64,000 bases of DNA from Eleusine coracana subsp. coracana. Its lineage: Eukaryota > Streptophyta > Magnoliopsida > Poales > Poaceae. Shown here one piece after another: positions 11,265 through 24,599 of this stretch. Numbering within the stretch: the first letter of the stretch is position 1; each line of letters begins with the position of its first letter. The notes beneath the pieces were generated by a model, which saw only the letters and a list, made by a program, of their open reading frames with translations, was not told where the DNA came from and ran no database searches. The stretch lies in the NCBI GenBank assembly GCA_032690845.1, contig CM064429.1, forward strand, positions 15,780,569-15,844,568, written 5' to 3'. Both the position numbers and the translations under genes were made by a program.

Positions 11265-12579
11265 TGTCATACCCCGAAATTTTAAATATTCAAATCAATT
11301 AGATAAAATCGTTGCAAATTTAAATTTTTAGAATTTATCATGCGAATTTATGATTTGTCAAAAACAAAACCTCACTAATCAGTTAAACTAGAGATAGAGA
11401 AATTAAAATTGTAAAACAAATCTTGAGGAGTGCTTGTTTGTTTTGATTTTATTTTATTTTGAAGTGTTCTTGCTCTAATTTAAAACTCCAACTCCCTTTT
11501 AGAAATTATGCCCAAAAGCCAAATGAAACAAATTTCCAGGAAAAGATAAAGTGGATTTTCCTTTTTGAGCAGAAAACCTCACTTCCCCTTGCTCAGGCCC
11601 ACCCGACCAACTCCCTCTTCCCTCCCATTTCTCCCACCTGGGCCTCGCCCCCTTCGTCCCCCTTCCCTCTCCTTTTGCGGCCCGTGCGCGAACGTAGCCC
11701 AGCGCAGCCAGCCAGACCAGCACACTCGACGCATGCGGCCCAGTTTCCCGACGCAACATCGTCTTCCTCATGGAGATGCGCTCGCCCCTGTCACTCGGCC
11801 CCGCCTGCCCCCAGCGACGCCGCGCCGTAGCTCCACCGACGAGCCCACCGCCTCGAGGCCCCGTCACATCATGGCCCCACTGTCCGAGCCCGCCACTGCG
11901 CTGTGCCGTCGCGCAACGCTCCGGACCTGCCAGCACCGCGCCGGGAGTCGGCCACCTACTCGCCATGAATGGCAAGCCGCCTCTGCACAACAGGCCAAGT
12001 CGCCGCTGCTCCCTACACCGCACAACGTCTCCACCTGCCGCCAACGCCGCTGTGCACGAGCGCCACCGACGCTACCCGACGCCGCCGGCCTCCGTCGCAT
12101 TGTTTCACGCCCCTCCACGCACACTGCTCGCCTACACCCATGCCCCGAGCCGTCACCTCCACCTACAAAGCTCTGCATCGTGCATACCCCGCTTCGTGAC
12201 GAGCCTTCCCCACTCCTCGACGACGAGCTACGTGCCGCCATTAAACGCCTGCCGCTCTGGTCACCTCGCCGCACAGTTCGACATCGACCACTCCCTGCTG
12301 CTCCGCAATGACGCACGCTACGCCGCCCCACGGAGTACCCACCCCGCTTGCCGACGATGCACGCTTTAAACATCGATGAGACGGCCCCCTGAGGCGCACT
12401 GCACACGCACAGTGCTGCCATTATCGCGAGCTCGCGACCAGCCACTCCGCGAGGCCACCCGCGCCCTGTCTCGCCTATAAAAGGGACGCATCTCGATCCC
12501 CTCTACGCATCGCCACCAGCCCCGTCTCCCCTCTCCCATCGACCAGCTCCAATCGCCGCTTTTTCCCTTCTCCCGAGCT
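11265..12579 (+). mobile_element. Long LTR A, first part
   Basis: The LTR begins TGTCATACCCC directly after TCAAC (11260-11264). The matching end, GGGGTATCACA followed by TCAAC, is at 42678-42693. The first 200 bp are AT-rich, then a GC-rich part leads to a TATA box at 12476. The block is interrupted at 12579 by the LINE. The three pieces (11265-12579, 24822-25667, 41810-42688) total about 3.04 kb, which fits a long LTR of a gypsy element. The ORFs at 11499-12445 look like compositional shadows. Confidence 0.85.
12476..12482 (+). promoter_or_regulatory. TATA box of LTR A
   Basis: CCTATAAAAGG in a GC-rich context, followed by a C-rich leader. It sits about 1.2 kb into the LTR, as expected for the U3/R border of long gypsy LTRs, and fixes A on the plus strand. 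Confidence 0.7.
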
Positions 12580-12595
12580 TTTTTTTAGATGAAAG
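12580..12595 (-). mobile_element. LINE 3' end with short poly(A), first piece
   Basis: On the minus strand the LINE 3' end reads through 17423 and then, across the inserted LTR B, ends in CTTTCATCT plus an A-run of about 7-8 bases (the T-run at 12579-12586). The 15-bp target duplication CCCTTCTCCCGAGCT is at 12565-12579 and again at 24807-24821. Confidence 0.85.
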
Positions 12596-15556
12596 TGTCA
12601 CGGACCCGCCTTACCACAAAGACGGCTCCATTCCAGGATATCCCTCGGGTGGCGACACGCGCTGTGGCGCCCAATAGTACAACACATGACAGAGAAAAAT
12701 AATTACAACAAGAACATAGATGGGAAAGCAGAGTTTACATGAATCCGAAGTTATAATACAAACCGGAGTGTTGACAAAAATAAGTTGCGGAAGCGAGATG
12801 TTCAACATTGGTTCACCCACTCGATGAAATAGCTAAGATACAATCGCCCTCTCACGGCGACACATAGGGATCATCCGGCCATAATAGGTACTTTGCCCAA
12901 GCACCGTACCGGCAAGCAAACATCTAATCCTCATCTTCATTCGTGCACAGCTCCCATTCGATGTTCCAGTAATCGGGGCACTGGCCTTCCCAATGGAATC
13001 TCCCACCGCAGTGGCAGTCTCCGTCCTGGTCATCTGAAAACCACATAGAGCTACGCCCTGAGTAACTAATTTACTCAGCAAGACTGACCTGTCAAAATGG
13101 CCAACTATAGCCGACGCCTAGACATGCAAAGGCTGGGGATAGGGTTTAAATTGCCAAAAAGCCAGCGTAGGAGTGGATCCTTATTTTTCAAGTTTTAGCG
13201 TCAAGTTAAGTTGTCATGCGGAATAATAAATTTAGTTTACACTAAAGCTATAACAAATCATGGTTGCAACACAATCTTAAGAATCCCAAACAGCAGTATT
13301 ATACCCACTCATCATCTTAATGGCTTCCGACACTGTTCCGGACCAGCGATCAAGTGGTACTCGTTACTGTGAGGGGCAGCGACTCGAATCGATTTACATC
13401 CTGCAGGAGAGACCTGCTTGCACGACCCATACGCGCTTCTGGGAAGCCGCATGGAGCAACCTTTCGCTCACGGTACCGCAGGGTCTTCCGGGTCCAGACT
13501 CCCCCGAGAAGGGTCCCCCAACGCGATGCGCACCGTGCCGCCATCCGTGGGTGGATTGCTCTCTCCTCTCAGCCCCAGTTCCACCAAAGAAGGGAGAAGG
13601 CTATCTTCAGACCAAGCGGTAGTCGTAGCTACGTCGGTTTACTGGGCCCATATCTCCAGCATGCAAATAGTACGTTCAAACTTGATCCCATGGGCCACGA
13701 GGCGTAGCCTTAGGTGACTCGGACGGGCCTACCACCTTGAAGACAAACTGCCCTTCCCTTTCCACCTAGTTGCCCGTCCGGTCTTCATTGTGATTCCATC
13801 CACCCTTTCCTTCATCCGATATCATTCCCCAGTGATAATATTTCCTATCTGCGAGTGGTCTCCATACGACTCGATAAGTAGTCGTCCTAATTTAAGTAGA
13901 GCGACTACCATCCTGAGGCTAATAATCGGGAAAGAGGGACCTACTGCACGCTAGGGTTTCAATCAACTCCTATCACTTAATGCACAGGCAAGCTTACATC
14001 CCTAGCTAGTGATAGAATACAAATTTAAAACGGGGTTATGCATCGAGGCTTGCCTTGGGTCTGCTCTTGTTCAGCAACGGCACCTCCAGCTCCTTCGGAT
14101 TCCCGCTCCGGTCCCGTCTCCACGTGGTTCACGGCGTGATCTATATGATGCAAAAAACGATACTATGAGAGAAGATTCATGGCACTTCCTCAATAAATAC
14201 ATTAATGTACACTGCTATTTATGGAAGTAAGCGGGGTGTGATGATGCGTTCAGTAGTATATCACGTTGAGTGGGACACAGGGTGAGGGCGTTTCGTGTAT
14301 TTCCTTTATGGACTCCAGTACTTAATCGCGACAACGTCGCACCCAAGTATGGTGTGTTTGTGTGTGCCGGGGTGAAGCTATGCAAGGGATGTCCATGACT
14401 AGTAGGTGATAATTAAATAGTATTTTAGTGTGTCGAGCATAACCCTCGCAAGGTACTAAGTACCCGTGAACAACCCTAAAGCGGAACCATTTTTATTAAC
14501 GGGTAAACTTGCATTCGGGGCATAATTTAATAAGTTGATATGGTTCTGATCTTCAAATGGGCAGGGGTGATTTATTGTAGTTAGATTACACCAGTAGTGA
14601 TTTATTTGCCAAGTTCACCTTCATGCCCCAAGCCCATAATTTCTATTAATTATTATAAGGAAAAGGGCATTAAATTAATTTCAGCTAATATACAGAGAAT
14701 TTCCCTATGAAACTTTTCCAGGGAGTCTAAAACTGACAATCCTACTTGGTGACCAATTTTTAATATTTTATCAGCTCTCTGTAATTAATTATGAAATTAT
14801 AAGTGTTTTCATCATATAATTAAATCTTAACAGTAACATAAAATGCACTGTGATTTAGTATTTTCCCTTATTAGTACAAGTCCAAACAAGGCTAACAAAA
14901 TTTATTTTTTCTCAAAATACCTAGTAATGAATTAGTTATGAATTTATAAGTGTTTTCTCATTTATTTTAGTCCTGAAAATAATATTAACATACAATGTGG
15001 TTTAACATTTTTCTACCGCAGTTCAAGTCCAGACAAAGCTAACAAAATTTACTTTGCCTCAACATCCCTATTAATTATTTTACTATGCATTTTACAAGTT
15101 TAACCTATTTCTAGAAATGATTAAATCGAGAAAATCCAATTTTTACTACGCGGGCCGCAACCAGGCAGCCCAGTGGGCTGGGACTCGCGCGGCCCAGCGG
15201 GCGAGCGCGTGCGCGGAGGCGCTTTGGGCCAGGCGCGGCCTGAGAGCGAGGCCAGGCCCACTGGCCATCGCGGCCCAGTGGCCAGAGCGGCCAAGCCGAG
15301 CGCGCGCGCGCGCAACGGCGGTGCTCGGTCGCGCGCGGTGGCGCGAGCACGGCGGCCAGCAGGGGAGGCGGCAGCGGCAGCATTGCCAGGGTAACAACCA
15401 GCGAGCTCCGAGGGATACGTGACGCGCAAAAAGAGGGAGGGTGGCTCACCGAGGTTAGCTCGGCGACGACGAGGCGGAGCACCGGCGGTGGTGTCCCGGA
15501 CGAACGGCTGCATGGGGAAGGCCGAGTGAGGTCGGGAAGGGAAAGGAGGGGCATTC
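12596..15556 (-). mobile_element. Long LTR B, distal part
   Basis: LTR B spans 12596-17417 and is interrupted by solo LTR H. It is flanked by GAAAG (12591-12595, 17418-17422). The ends read TGTCACGG on the left and AGTGTCACA on the right. I place it on the minus strand because from that side it starts TGTGACACTCC and then has an AT-rich part followed by a GC-rich part, like LTR A on plus. Without H it is about 3.9 kb. Its left 1.8 kb matches 62184-64000. Its length and lack of internal genes fit a solo LTR. Confidence 0.8.
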
Positions 15557-15561
15557 ACTCG

Positions 15562-16485
15562 TGATGTGGACAAGGGTTCCCGATCTTCCGAAAGGTTCTT
15601 GGTAAGTTGATTTGGTCGGAGGCGACACACAAATCGATCCGGCTTCAGAACAGCACGTTCTAAACCCCGCAATCGCAGCACGACGTCTCCTCTGGTTATC
15701 AACCGTCCAAAAGACGATTGACCTCGCCGAGAAGGCTGATCCCTGCCTGCGAATCAAGAACACAAGCAAGAACAACGAAGATTGCAACACAATTGCAGAT
15801 GTATGATTAAACTCTCGAAGTTGGGGTCTCACAAACCGATGAACGGCGAAACTGTTTATGAACAGAATTGATCTAAGCAAAACCCGAACCCTAATGGTGC
15901 GGCGGCGGCTGTATATAAAGACCCTAGGGTCGTGCAAGACCCTCTGAACGCGCCCCTAATTGGGCTCAACTAGATACAAAGCCCAAAGGCCAAAAATAGG
16001 CGACGCAGCACCGACACAGATTCTGGACTCTGTCTTGTTTTAACGATTCCCGATGACTCCGGATGAATTTTGACATGAGGTCGGCGGCATTGGAAAGGTC
16101 TTCTCCTTATCTTTCCGTGCATATGTAGAACGTCCAAATCCGAGTCCGTATGCGTCCTGGGCAACTGTTTTAGTACAGACTGGTCCTGGGCCCCAAAACA
16201 GACTCGAAGTCGGTTTTGATTGGGCCTCCACTTTGGCTTCCAAGCTCTTGCTGGTCCTCCACGTTCCCAGCTCCTTCTCCCATCATCTCCTGGTCTTCTC
16301 CATGGTTTCTAATCATAAAATAATCATTAGGTAGTAAACCATTCTCAAAAGTAACATATAGCGAAGAACGTAGGAACGAGCTCACCTCTAAATTTAGTCG
16401 TCGTGCACGAGCTCTAGTCATTGGACCTTGCAAGTCCAGATTTGGAGGAGTGTTGTGTGTATCCATAAGAGTGATGTCCTCATCA
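15562..16485 (-). mobile_element. Solo LTR H inside B
   Basis: 924 bp, with TGATG...CATCA ends and a perfect ACTCG duplication (15557-15561, 16486-16490). On the minus strand it starts TGATGAGGACATC, the same start as the solo LTR at 56469-57108, so the two are one family. From 16466 the minus strand is open for 98 codons and includes GPMTRARARRLN, a motif found at the edges of plant gypsy polyproteins. A minus-strand TATA-like CTTTATATAC is near 15920 and leads into an AGGGTTCGGG leader. There is no internal domain. Confidence 0.85.
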
Positions 16486-16490
16486 ACTCG

Positions 16491-17417
16491 TGCCCGTGCA
16501 AGGAATCGGCCAGCGGCTCACCGTGGGGGTCGGGCGACGCGGAGGAGCGGCGGTCGGAGGCGGGGAAGAAATGACCGATTCACGGCGGCTCGTTGCGGGA
16601 GGGGGAAGATAGCTTCGCGTGGAGCTTGAAGACGTCGAGGCGATGCCGTGGATGTCGACAAGCACCTGGGAACTACGGCGAGACGGCGGTGGCGCGGAGC
16701 AGCACCGGGCGGCAATGGGGCGCGACGAGCGAGCAGGAGAGAGAGAGAGAGCGAGAGCGAAGGGAGTGAATGGGGGGGGGGGGGGTGTTCGGATAGGGCG
16801 ACAGAGGAGATGTCCGAACGTGCGCGTGAGGCCGTCGATTCGCGGCAACGGCCGTTGGCCGTACGCCGGCGACCATGCGGCGCGCGTCGAGTCGGGCAGA
16901 GCGGCTGCGGCCGAGTGTGTTTTCTCAGGGTCGCTGACAGATGGGGTCCGCGGGGAGTTTTTCTTTTTTATTTCTTTTTCCATTCCTATCAGCCGACTAC
17001 CTTTGTCATTTTTGTTAGAATTAATCTAGGGCTGCTAAATTCAAACCAAAAATAAGGTATGCTCCCCACGATGTGCGGAAGTTAATAAAAATACTAACTA
17101 CCAACAGTTCCTAATAAAATTTGGTTAGGAATTTTATGAACAGAGCTGGTTTTTAACCATTCTAGCATTTATTTGAGGCCTTTATTGAAGGATTAAAAAT
17201 CTGAGAAAATTCCCAAAATTCTACTTGACCATCACCATCAACATATAATTTTTGCAGTGGTGACTTGTACTGAAAATTTGGGACTTGCAGTGCAAAGGTC
17301 ATTTAATTTGGTTTGGATTTGATTTGAATTGAAAAATTTAAATTTCAATTCTAGTGTTAGGATCTTATGCTGTCTAAGTGTTGTCATTGGGACCCTACTG
17401 ACACTAGGAGTGTCACA
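16491..17417 (-). mobile_element. Long LTR B, proximal part
   Basis: The second piece of LTR B, ending at 17417 next to the GAAAG duplication. 16500-16960 is GC-rich, including a G-run at 16772-16786; the rest is AT-rich. The ORFs on both strands in the GC-rich part have no recognisable domain and I do not call them genes. Confidence 0.8.
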
Positions 17418-17592
17418 GAAAGGCTTTCCCCGCTTATATTGAAAACGAAACAGTTGATACAAACATTCCTAAAGAGCACGATCTCGACGCAGCGAGCAAA
17501 TGTCAAAGCAGCTCGACGCAGCGAGCACAGAGAAACCAAAAGAAACGCAGCTTCAGCAAAACCACGCCAACTAATCTAAAAGTTGCCGCCAG

Positions 17593-20500
17593 CTAGATGA
17601 AGCTAATATCAGAAGGATCGCTCTCCAGGGGCTTGAAATCTCTAGCACATTGCAACAACCTTGTTACAATATTGTCCGCCTTTGTCCTGCTTTCCGGCCT
17701 CAGCAGTATCCTCCATTTCTGCAGAAAAGACATAGTATTGAATATTATATCCATAGGTTTATTGGGGAACTCCGACTTGAAGCACATCCTGTTCCTGACA
17801 TTCCATAATGCCCAGGCTAAACCAGCAAAGGTGAATGACCCTATGTCGTAGCATACGCCAGAATCTGTAGGGAGCCAATTCGACACCAGCTCCTCTCTCG
17901 ACCTAGGATAGACCTTCCATCCGAAGGATTCCCTCAGGAAGCGCCAGACAAAATGAGCTAACGGGCAAGTGAAGAGAAGGTGGTCCGCGTCCTCACTCTG
18001 GTTACAGAGCATGCATCGTTCGCCTCCTTGCCAATTCATATGCGTTAGTTGTTGCCAATTCATATAAATCCTCACTTTTAGCGGGATTTTGTACTTCCAG
18101 ATCTTCTTTGCAAGGCGATCGGTCAACCCACCCGAAGTTAGAAATCTATATAAGGAGTTGGTAGTAAAGGTTTTAGATGTAGTTAGTGCCCACTCTACCG
18201 TGTCTTCTTCTTCTGTTAGTTGGACCCCATTCAGTAAGTTCTGTAACTGAGCCCATTCCTCCCTTTCTTCTAGACCCAGCATTCTCCTCAAGTTTATGAA
18301 CCACTCACCCTGCCTCTGATCTGCCACCTTGGCCTCTTGGTTATGGCAACAATTGTACAGTCTAGGAAAGCTGATCCTTAACGGGGTATTTGTAAGCCAC
18401 ACATCTTCCCAAAAGCGGGCGGATTTTCCATTTTTAACCTTAAAAATGGCGCCCCATTTCAAGAGATGTTTCACCTTGTGGAGACTTTTCCAAAACTGGG
18501 ATCCTTTTGATTCCTTTGAAGTCATGAAGTCTCCATTTGCCATGTATTTTGCTTTTAATAACCTGGCCTAGAGTTCCTTTTTGTTATTGTAGATTTTCCA
18601 GATCCATTTAGTCATAAGGCATTCATTGAATATTCTTGTATTTAAAACACCTAGACCACCTTGATCTTTGGGTCTACAGACAGCCGGCCATCGAATCATG
18701 TGATATTTGAATTTGTCGTTAGCCCCACGTCAAAAGAATCTTGACCTAATGGAGTCCATTTTCTTATGTATCTCTGGTGGTAGGAGATAGAACCCCATTG
18801 TATAAGTAGGTAGACTGCTAAGAGAGGAATTAGATAAATTTAATCTACCCTGAAGACATTTGTTTTCCTTTCCAAGAGGGAAGCCTTTTTCCTAACTTCT
18901 CTGGTGCATATGTGAAGGCGCCCATGCCTAGTGTTTGGTCGTCTACCGAGATACCTAGGTATTTAATAGGCAAGGTGCCGAGTTGACAGTTTAGCATGTT
19001 TGCAATTCTAACTTTGTCCTGTTCTTGCATACCAAAAACATAGGCCTCACTCTTATGGTAGTTTATTTTCAGTCCTAATAGCCACTCGAAGCTATAGAGA
19101 ATGAACTTCATGGTTATTATCGATTTTTCATCACCTTCTACCATTAGGATCATGTCATCCGTGTATTGAATATGTGTTATCCCTTCTGGAAGCAGATTAG
19201 TCATAACCCCCTTAATCATGCCTTTGCTCACTGACCTTCATAGGAGAGTAGCCAAGGTCTCTGTTGCAAGGTTAAACAGGAGTGGAGAAAGAGGATCCCC
19301 TTGCCTTAACCCTCTATACATTCTAAAATAGCTGGTTCTCTGTCCATTTACATTAATGCACACTTTCCCCCTTTGGATTGTGTTCATCACTTGTTCTGTC
19401 CATTGTGATGGGAAACCTTTTTCCTCCAACACTTCTCGGACAAATTCCCACTTTATCTTGTCATACGCTTTCTCAAAGTCAATCTTGAAAAGGATCCCCT
19501 GTTGTTTTGATCTCCTTAGCTCATGTATCACTTCATGTAATGTCACCACTCCTTCCAATATATTCCTTCCTTTGATGAAGGTTGTTTGGCTCTCACTAAT
19601 GATCTTTGTTGCTAGAGGAGACATCCTCTCAGTTAGTAGCTTGGGAAAGATTTTGAAGTCTATGTTTAGAAGACAAATTAGCTTGTACTGTTTGATTGTA
19701 TTTGCCTCCCTGATCTTAGGCACCAGGATGATGACCCCATAATTTAATCTCTTTAAATCCAAACTCCCTTTGTTAAAGTCCTCAACCATCCGCATTATTT
19801 CAGGCCTAATGTAAGGCCACAACTTCTTGAAGAAAGTGACTGTAAACTCATTGGGGCCAGGCACTGGTTCTGTTTTGAGGCTGTTTATCACCTGATTGGT
19901 TTCTTTCTCCATAAACGGGCAGCTAAGCCAGCTTCTATGCAAGTTATTTAGCTTTTCCTCTTTCCCCCAAAAGTCTTTCATTAGATGTACACCCTTGCTC
20001 ATCTCTGACCCGAACAGACCTTTGTAGAAATTTACGATGTGTAGTTCTATTTCCTTCTGTTCTCGTATTACCCCCTCTTCTGTTTCTAGAAAGCAAATAG
20101 TGGTTTTTTCTTCGTCTGCTATTGGCATATGCATGGAAGAAGTCTGTATTAGCATCCCCCTTGACAAGCCATCTCTCATCTCCCCTTTGCTGCCAATGTA
20201 GTTCCTCTTTTGTATATATATCTTCTAGTTCCCTTTCAATGCTATATCTCGTTTCCCCATGGGTGACCGGCACTATTTGTTCTTCACCCACCTTGTCCAT
20301 TCGGTCTAGTTCTGCTATCAGTTCCTTTCTCTTCCTTTTTGTCTCACACACCCTGTTTGCATTCCACCCACAGAGGTACTGTCTGGACAAGCTTAGGCAA
20401 CCATGCCAAATATCTATAGAATATCTGCTACTTCCTATTCTCTCCTTAACCTTTTCCCAGTTTGTCATGAACTTTTCCATAAAGTCTGCTTCCATTAGCC

Positions 20501-21245
20501 ATTTTTGTTCGAGATAGAAATGTATTTGTCTCTTCTGAGAACCTTCTCATGAGTCCAAAAAAATCGGGCAGTGGTCCGATCCCACCTGTGTTTTGCTCCA
20601 TGCAAAGCACCTCGGGAATCTGGACTCCCACTCAGTTGACACCAGAATGCGGTCTAGGTTTACTAGAACTAGGTTTGTTTGTTTATTCGACCAGGTATAT
20701 CTAGGTCCCTTCTCCTGATTTCCTGTAATTGGTGAAGTTCAATGAACTTGTTGAATTTATCGCTCAAGCCTTGGTGGAAATTACTGTTATTTTTGTCACT
20801 TGTCAGTCTGGTTAGATTGAAGTCACCCCCCATGGTGATCGGCAGGGTTGCCCGCATGCATTTCCTGGATAGTTCTGTAATGAACTCTGATGATTTCTCA
20901 TGTTGTGCAGGACCGTAAACCGTTATCATTTCCCATCTGAAATTGGTGACTCTATTTCTCAGCACCATGCTGATAAAGAAGTTCCCAATCTCATGGTCTT
21001 CCATCTCCAACAAATCCTCCCTTATCCCTATGTGAATGCCCCCTGAGTGTCCAATTGCAGCTTTCGAAATCCACTTGAACTGTAAGCCCCCTGCTATATT
21101 TAGTCAAGTCTTTTTGTGTAAATTCTTCTTTAATCGTCTCTTGAAGGGCAACTCCATCCAGTTTCTTTTCCATAATGTATTCTCTGATTCGCCTTCTCAT
21201 ATCTAGCTTCCCGAAGCCTCTTTTGTTCCAGAACATCATCCTCAT
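17593..21245 (-). pseudogene. LINE ORF2: endonuclease, reverse transcriptase, zf-RVT
   Basis: The start ATG at 21245 begins MRMMFWNKRGFG, the usual opening of plant L1 endonucleases. Endonuclease motifs continue in a shifted frame at 21013-20669 (VYGPAQ, GGDFNL) and near 20640-20550 (GSDHCP). Reverse transcriptase lies at 20179-19238 (FIKGRN, KIDFEKAYD, GLRQGDPLSP) and 19231-18845, where the active site reads YTDD instead of the usual YADD. The C terminus (18543-17593) has the zinc-binding zf-RVT domain (CMLCNQSEDADHLLFTC). The frame breaks near 21000, 20650, 20180, 19235 and 18840-18545 show it is not functional as it stands. It acts on the element's own RNA in the nucleus. Confidence 0.85.
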
Positions 21246-24240
21246 TTCTTCTTCCTTCTGTTTTCCTTCTGATTCCTAAATTTCTTGGAGCTATTTTCCT
21301 CCTTTGAATCATAAGGTATGTTATCACAATTCCTTTGGTTGTTGTCAATCGGGTTCAAGTCAACTTGCTCCTCTCCCTTTAGGTCCTCTTTGTTTATAAG
21401 TTTTTCTAGATGTATACGATAGGTGGCCTCTGCCATCTTAGCCCTAACTAACTCCTCAGCTTTAATGGCTGAGATTTTATCTAGAATTTCCTCTTTACTA
21501 TTAGATAGGATCACTCCCAGGTCTCCATCCATATCCGCTAGAGTCTCATCCTCAATATCATTCAGGATCGTGAAAGAGTTAAAGTTTTTGTTACCTGTAT
21601 TCAGATTCTTTTCTTGTTTCCTCTTTGTGGCTTTCTCCTCCATGCAGATCCCACCATTCTGTCTGATCCTTGAGCTCTGTCTTGTTGCCACTAACACCGT
21701 CTGCTTCTTCCATACTCTGTTGCTCCTCTTTCTCTTCTCAATATCAGACAAGCCATGTTCAGATACCGACAGCTCACCTTGGTCCTCCACTTCCCTAGTC
21801 GACATAAAGTCCAGATCATCTGTGTTCACCATCCTGTCTTCCTGGGCATTCAGACACTTCTGTAGTGTTGGCTCCCCTGGTTCCCTTGTTGTCATCACAG
21901 GCCATTATTCCTTTGGCAAGAAGTACTCTCCTTCCATGCTATGCACTAGAATGTACCCGTCTGGTACCATCTGGTTTCCACTTTCCCCATTTGCCTTATG
22001 GTTTTCTTCTTTGATATCTGCATCTTCCTCTTCTCCCTGATCTATTGTTTTCTGCAAGATTTTGGGTTCTCCATTCTCCTTTTCAGACTACACCATTACA
22101 TCCATGTTGGTATTCCTTAGTGGCAACTCCCTCTCGTTACTCGAATTCTGTGAGTAATCCTTATCTTCTTCTGTCTCCTCTTGTGATGAAATATCCATTC
22201 CATTTTCCCCCATCTGGCTATCATTGGGGTTGTTCTTATCACCCACTGTCATTTGGGTATCTAGTGGCGACGAGATTTCTAGATCATCCCCGCTAACTGC
22301 TAGTTTTGGATTTATAGATTCCTGCACTCTCTTGAGACTCTCCACCTCTGTTGAAACACCAGCTTCCTTGCATGGTGGGTTAAACCTGGATGTGTTACTC
22401 TGGCGTCCTTGACTCCCCTTTGGGTTCACCTCTTTTTGTTGGGTTCCCTCCTTCAGTTTTGTAGTATCTAAAAATTTTCAAAGTCATAATCGTCATCTGA
22501 ATCCTCTTCTGAATCATTCTTTGGTTTTTTATGTGGCGGAGGTGGGTGGTGGCTCCTTGCCTTGTATTCCTCCGACGCGAACCTTATGTCGTACCCCACT
22601 TTGTTGAAAAAGATTTGCACAAATCCTCTCAGCTTCTTTGGATCCCTACAGTTGAGTTGTGCCCTCACTGGTCCTTGATCTGTTCTCTGCCAGAGTAGCT
22701 AATTCCTCTACTATATTCTCCGTTCTGGCAATACTTGGTAAGCCGTAGATCTTGACCCATGTTGTTTGTAAGATTCCAGTTGCATCAGGGTCTATGTCTG
22801 ATTTTGTAATCTTGACCTTAAACCCATATATTCCTAGCATGAGCTCAGGAATTTTGGCAAAAGTTTCTAACGTTCTTACATTTGGGAAGACTGCTGTAAA
22901 CTCCTTGTTATCCACTTGTTTGACTTGCCACTCCCATTTCTCATCCACTAGATTCTTGAACTCCTCTTCCAGCTTGCCAACCGTCCCTTCTCCATGAAGG
23001 ACTTGAATTATGCCTACGGTCTTCTGGTTCTCCCTTGTTGTTGGGATTTTGATGCTGTAGAATCCTTGCTCAGGGATTGCGAACCCAAACATCTTTAGGT
23101 CTCATCCTTTCGATCTCAACTCATTGCATTCTGCTGCCATATGCCCTTCCTCCTTGCACTTATAGCATATCGGTGTGTTGTTGCAATCTTTCTGATGATG
23201 ACCCATGGCTTGACATCTGAAACATTTGCTCTTCCTATAATCTGTTTCCTCATCCAGCCTCTCTATTGCCATTTTCTTGCCTTTTGTTTGTGCTGCCTTA
23301 CTATCCAGGATTTCCCTCAATTCCATGGGTCTGTGGGGTATAGCATTTACCTATTGATTTTGCTCCCTCCCCATACTTTCCTGGAAGCCCCCTTGGCCTC
23401 TTCTTTCTCCACCACCCCCATGGCGCATATCCTGGACCTGGCGATATCCACCTCTAGGTTCTTCTGGTCGGCGACCTTGCCAACCAGGTCCCCTTGTCTC
23501 CAACATATCCTCTCCTTTGTGTGAAGGCTTGGTCCCTCCATCGAGCTCAAAGGTACCCATACCTTTTTGCAACTTGGATCTTAGATCTTGTTCTTCCTGT
23601 TGATAATCTTCCTCACCCTATTCTTCATCTGTTCTTCTCTTCCAATATCGGTTTGGGTGTCGGTCATCATCTTGCCCCATCTTGACTACTTTAGCAAAGG
23701 ACTTCTAGAGCTCAGATGGAGGATGGCGGCGGAACACCTTACTTGCCTTTGTCCCAAATTTCCTGATTTCGTCTTTTCTGACTAGGAACCCTAATTAACT
23801 GTCTTCCGTTAGGGTACAACACTTAGAAATCCAGACCCACTAAGCTGCTGGTTTCCTCCACGAATGCCTATGGATTGCCTCATGTGTTGTTTCCACTTTT
23901 GGCCCATGAGGCCCATGTGCCTTATTTGGGCTTCTCTTTCCATATGAATCCACCTTTGTCCTATTACCAATTTGGACACTTTGATTTTTAGGAATTTTCT
24001 CAAGTGCTGCCTCCAGATTACTAGCTGCAGTTGCCAATTCTTCCTCCAAAATTGGTCTGGACAACATGTTCACTGATCCATACTCAAGGTCCACACGGCT
24101 GGTTGATTGAGAATTTGAGGGCTGAAAAAAGTGCCTGTTTAATCTCCTCTGCTTCTCTACTTCTCCTATCAGGCTCCTCCTTCTCTGATAGTTTCATCAT
24201 TCCCCATGATATGAAGTTACTATTGCATAGAAATTATTGC
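21242..24240 (-). pseudogene. LINE ORF1: RNA-binding protein with zinc knuckles
   Basis: Several minus-strand segments in different frames: 24094-23840, 23572-23351, 23326-23102, 23092-22646, 22668-22468, 22429-22088 and 21898-21242. At about 23224-23120 are two CCHC knuckles (CFRCQAMGHHQKDC and CYKCKEEGHMAAEC). 23092-22646 resembles the DUF4283/RRM-like domain of plant LINE ORF1 proteins. The C-terminal part is acidic and Ser/Lys-rich. The ORF1 stop TGA overlaps the ORF2 start as ATGA (21245-21242). ORF1 protein coats element RNA. The N-terminal start is unclear because of breaks. Confidence 0.75.
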
Positions 24241-24599
24241 CTATTCTGATCATTCTTACTCGGTTCAAGTGCATCCTTCTTCAGTTGGTTCAAATGGCCA
24301 GCACCCTTGCCGCCAGAATGTAGGGGTCTACCCAAAATCCCTGAGGGTTGTGTCCCTTTATTCGTGTCGCCCTCCTGCAGAGACTTCCCCTTCTCCTTGC
24401 ACACGGGGTCCCCTACTCCAGCAAAAATGGGTTCACCATCCCCTGTCCTCTAGATCCGCACCATGCAGGATCCCTCTCCATGAATTCAGGTCTAAGAACC
24501 CAGCCACAGAGCAATCCGTCAGGAACCCCCCTCAGGTTAGGAATCAATCGCTTCTTAACCCGTTCTTAACCACCCAAAAATCACACCACCTTAGCGAGA

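Noticed and set aside
11499..12445. Overlapping long ORFs on both strands in GC-rich DNA
   Set aside because: They lie in LTR A around its TATA box, have Arg/Pro/Ala-rich composition in all frames and no recognisable domain. GC-rich DNA has few stops.
13320..13622. A 100-codon ORF kept almost unchanged at 62911-63213
   Set aside because: Both lie in the same place of LTR B and its relative, so they are alike because the LTRs are alike. The strand is opposite to the inferred LTR direction and no domain is seen.
15111..15937. Minus-strand ORFs of 147-193 codons
   Set aside because: They cross the B/H insertion boundary at 15562, so they cannot be an ancestral coding sequence.
16483..17055. 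ORFs of 130-166 codons on both strands
   Set aside because: Same reason as above: they lie in the GC-rich part of LTR B and continue across its features without domain content.
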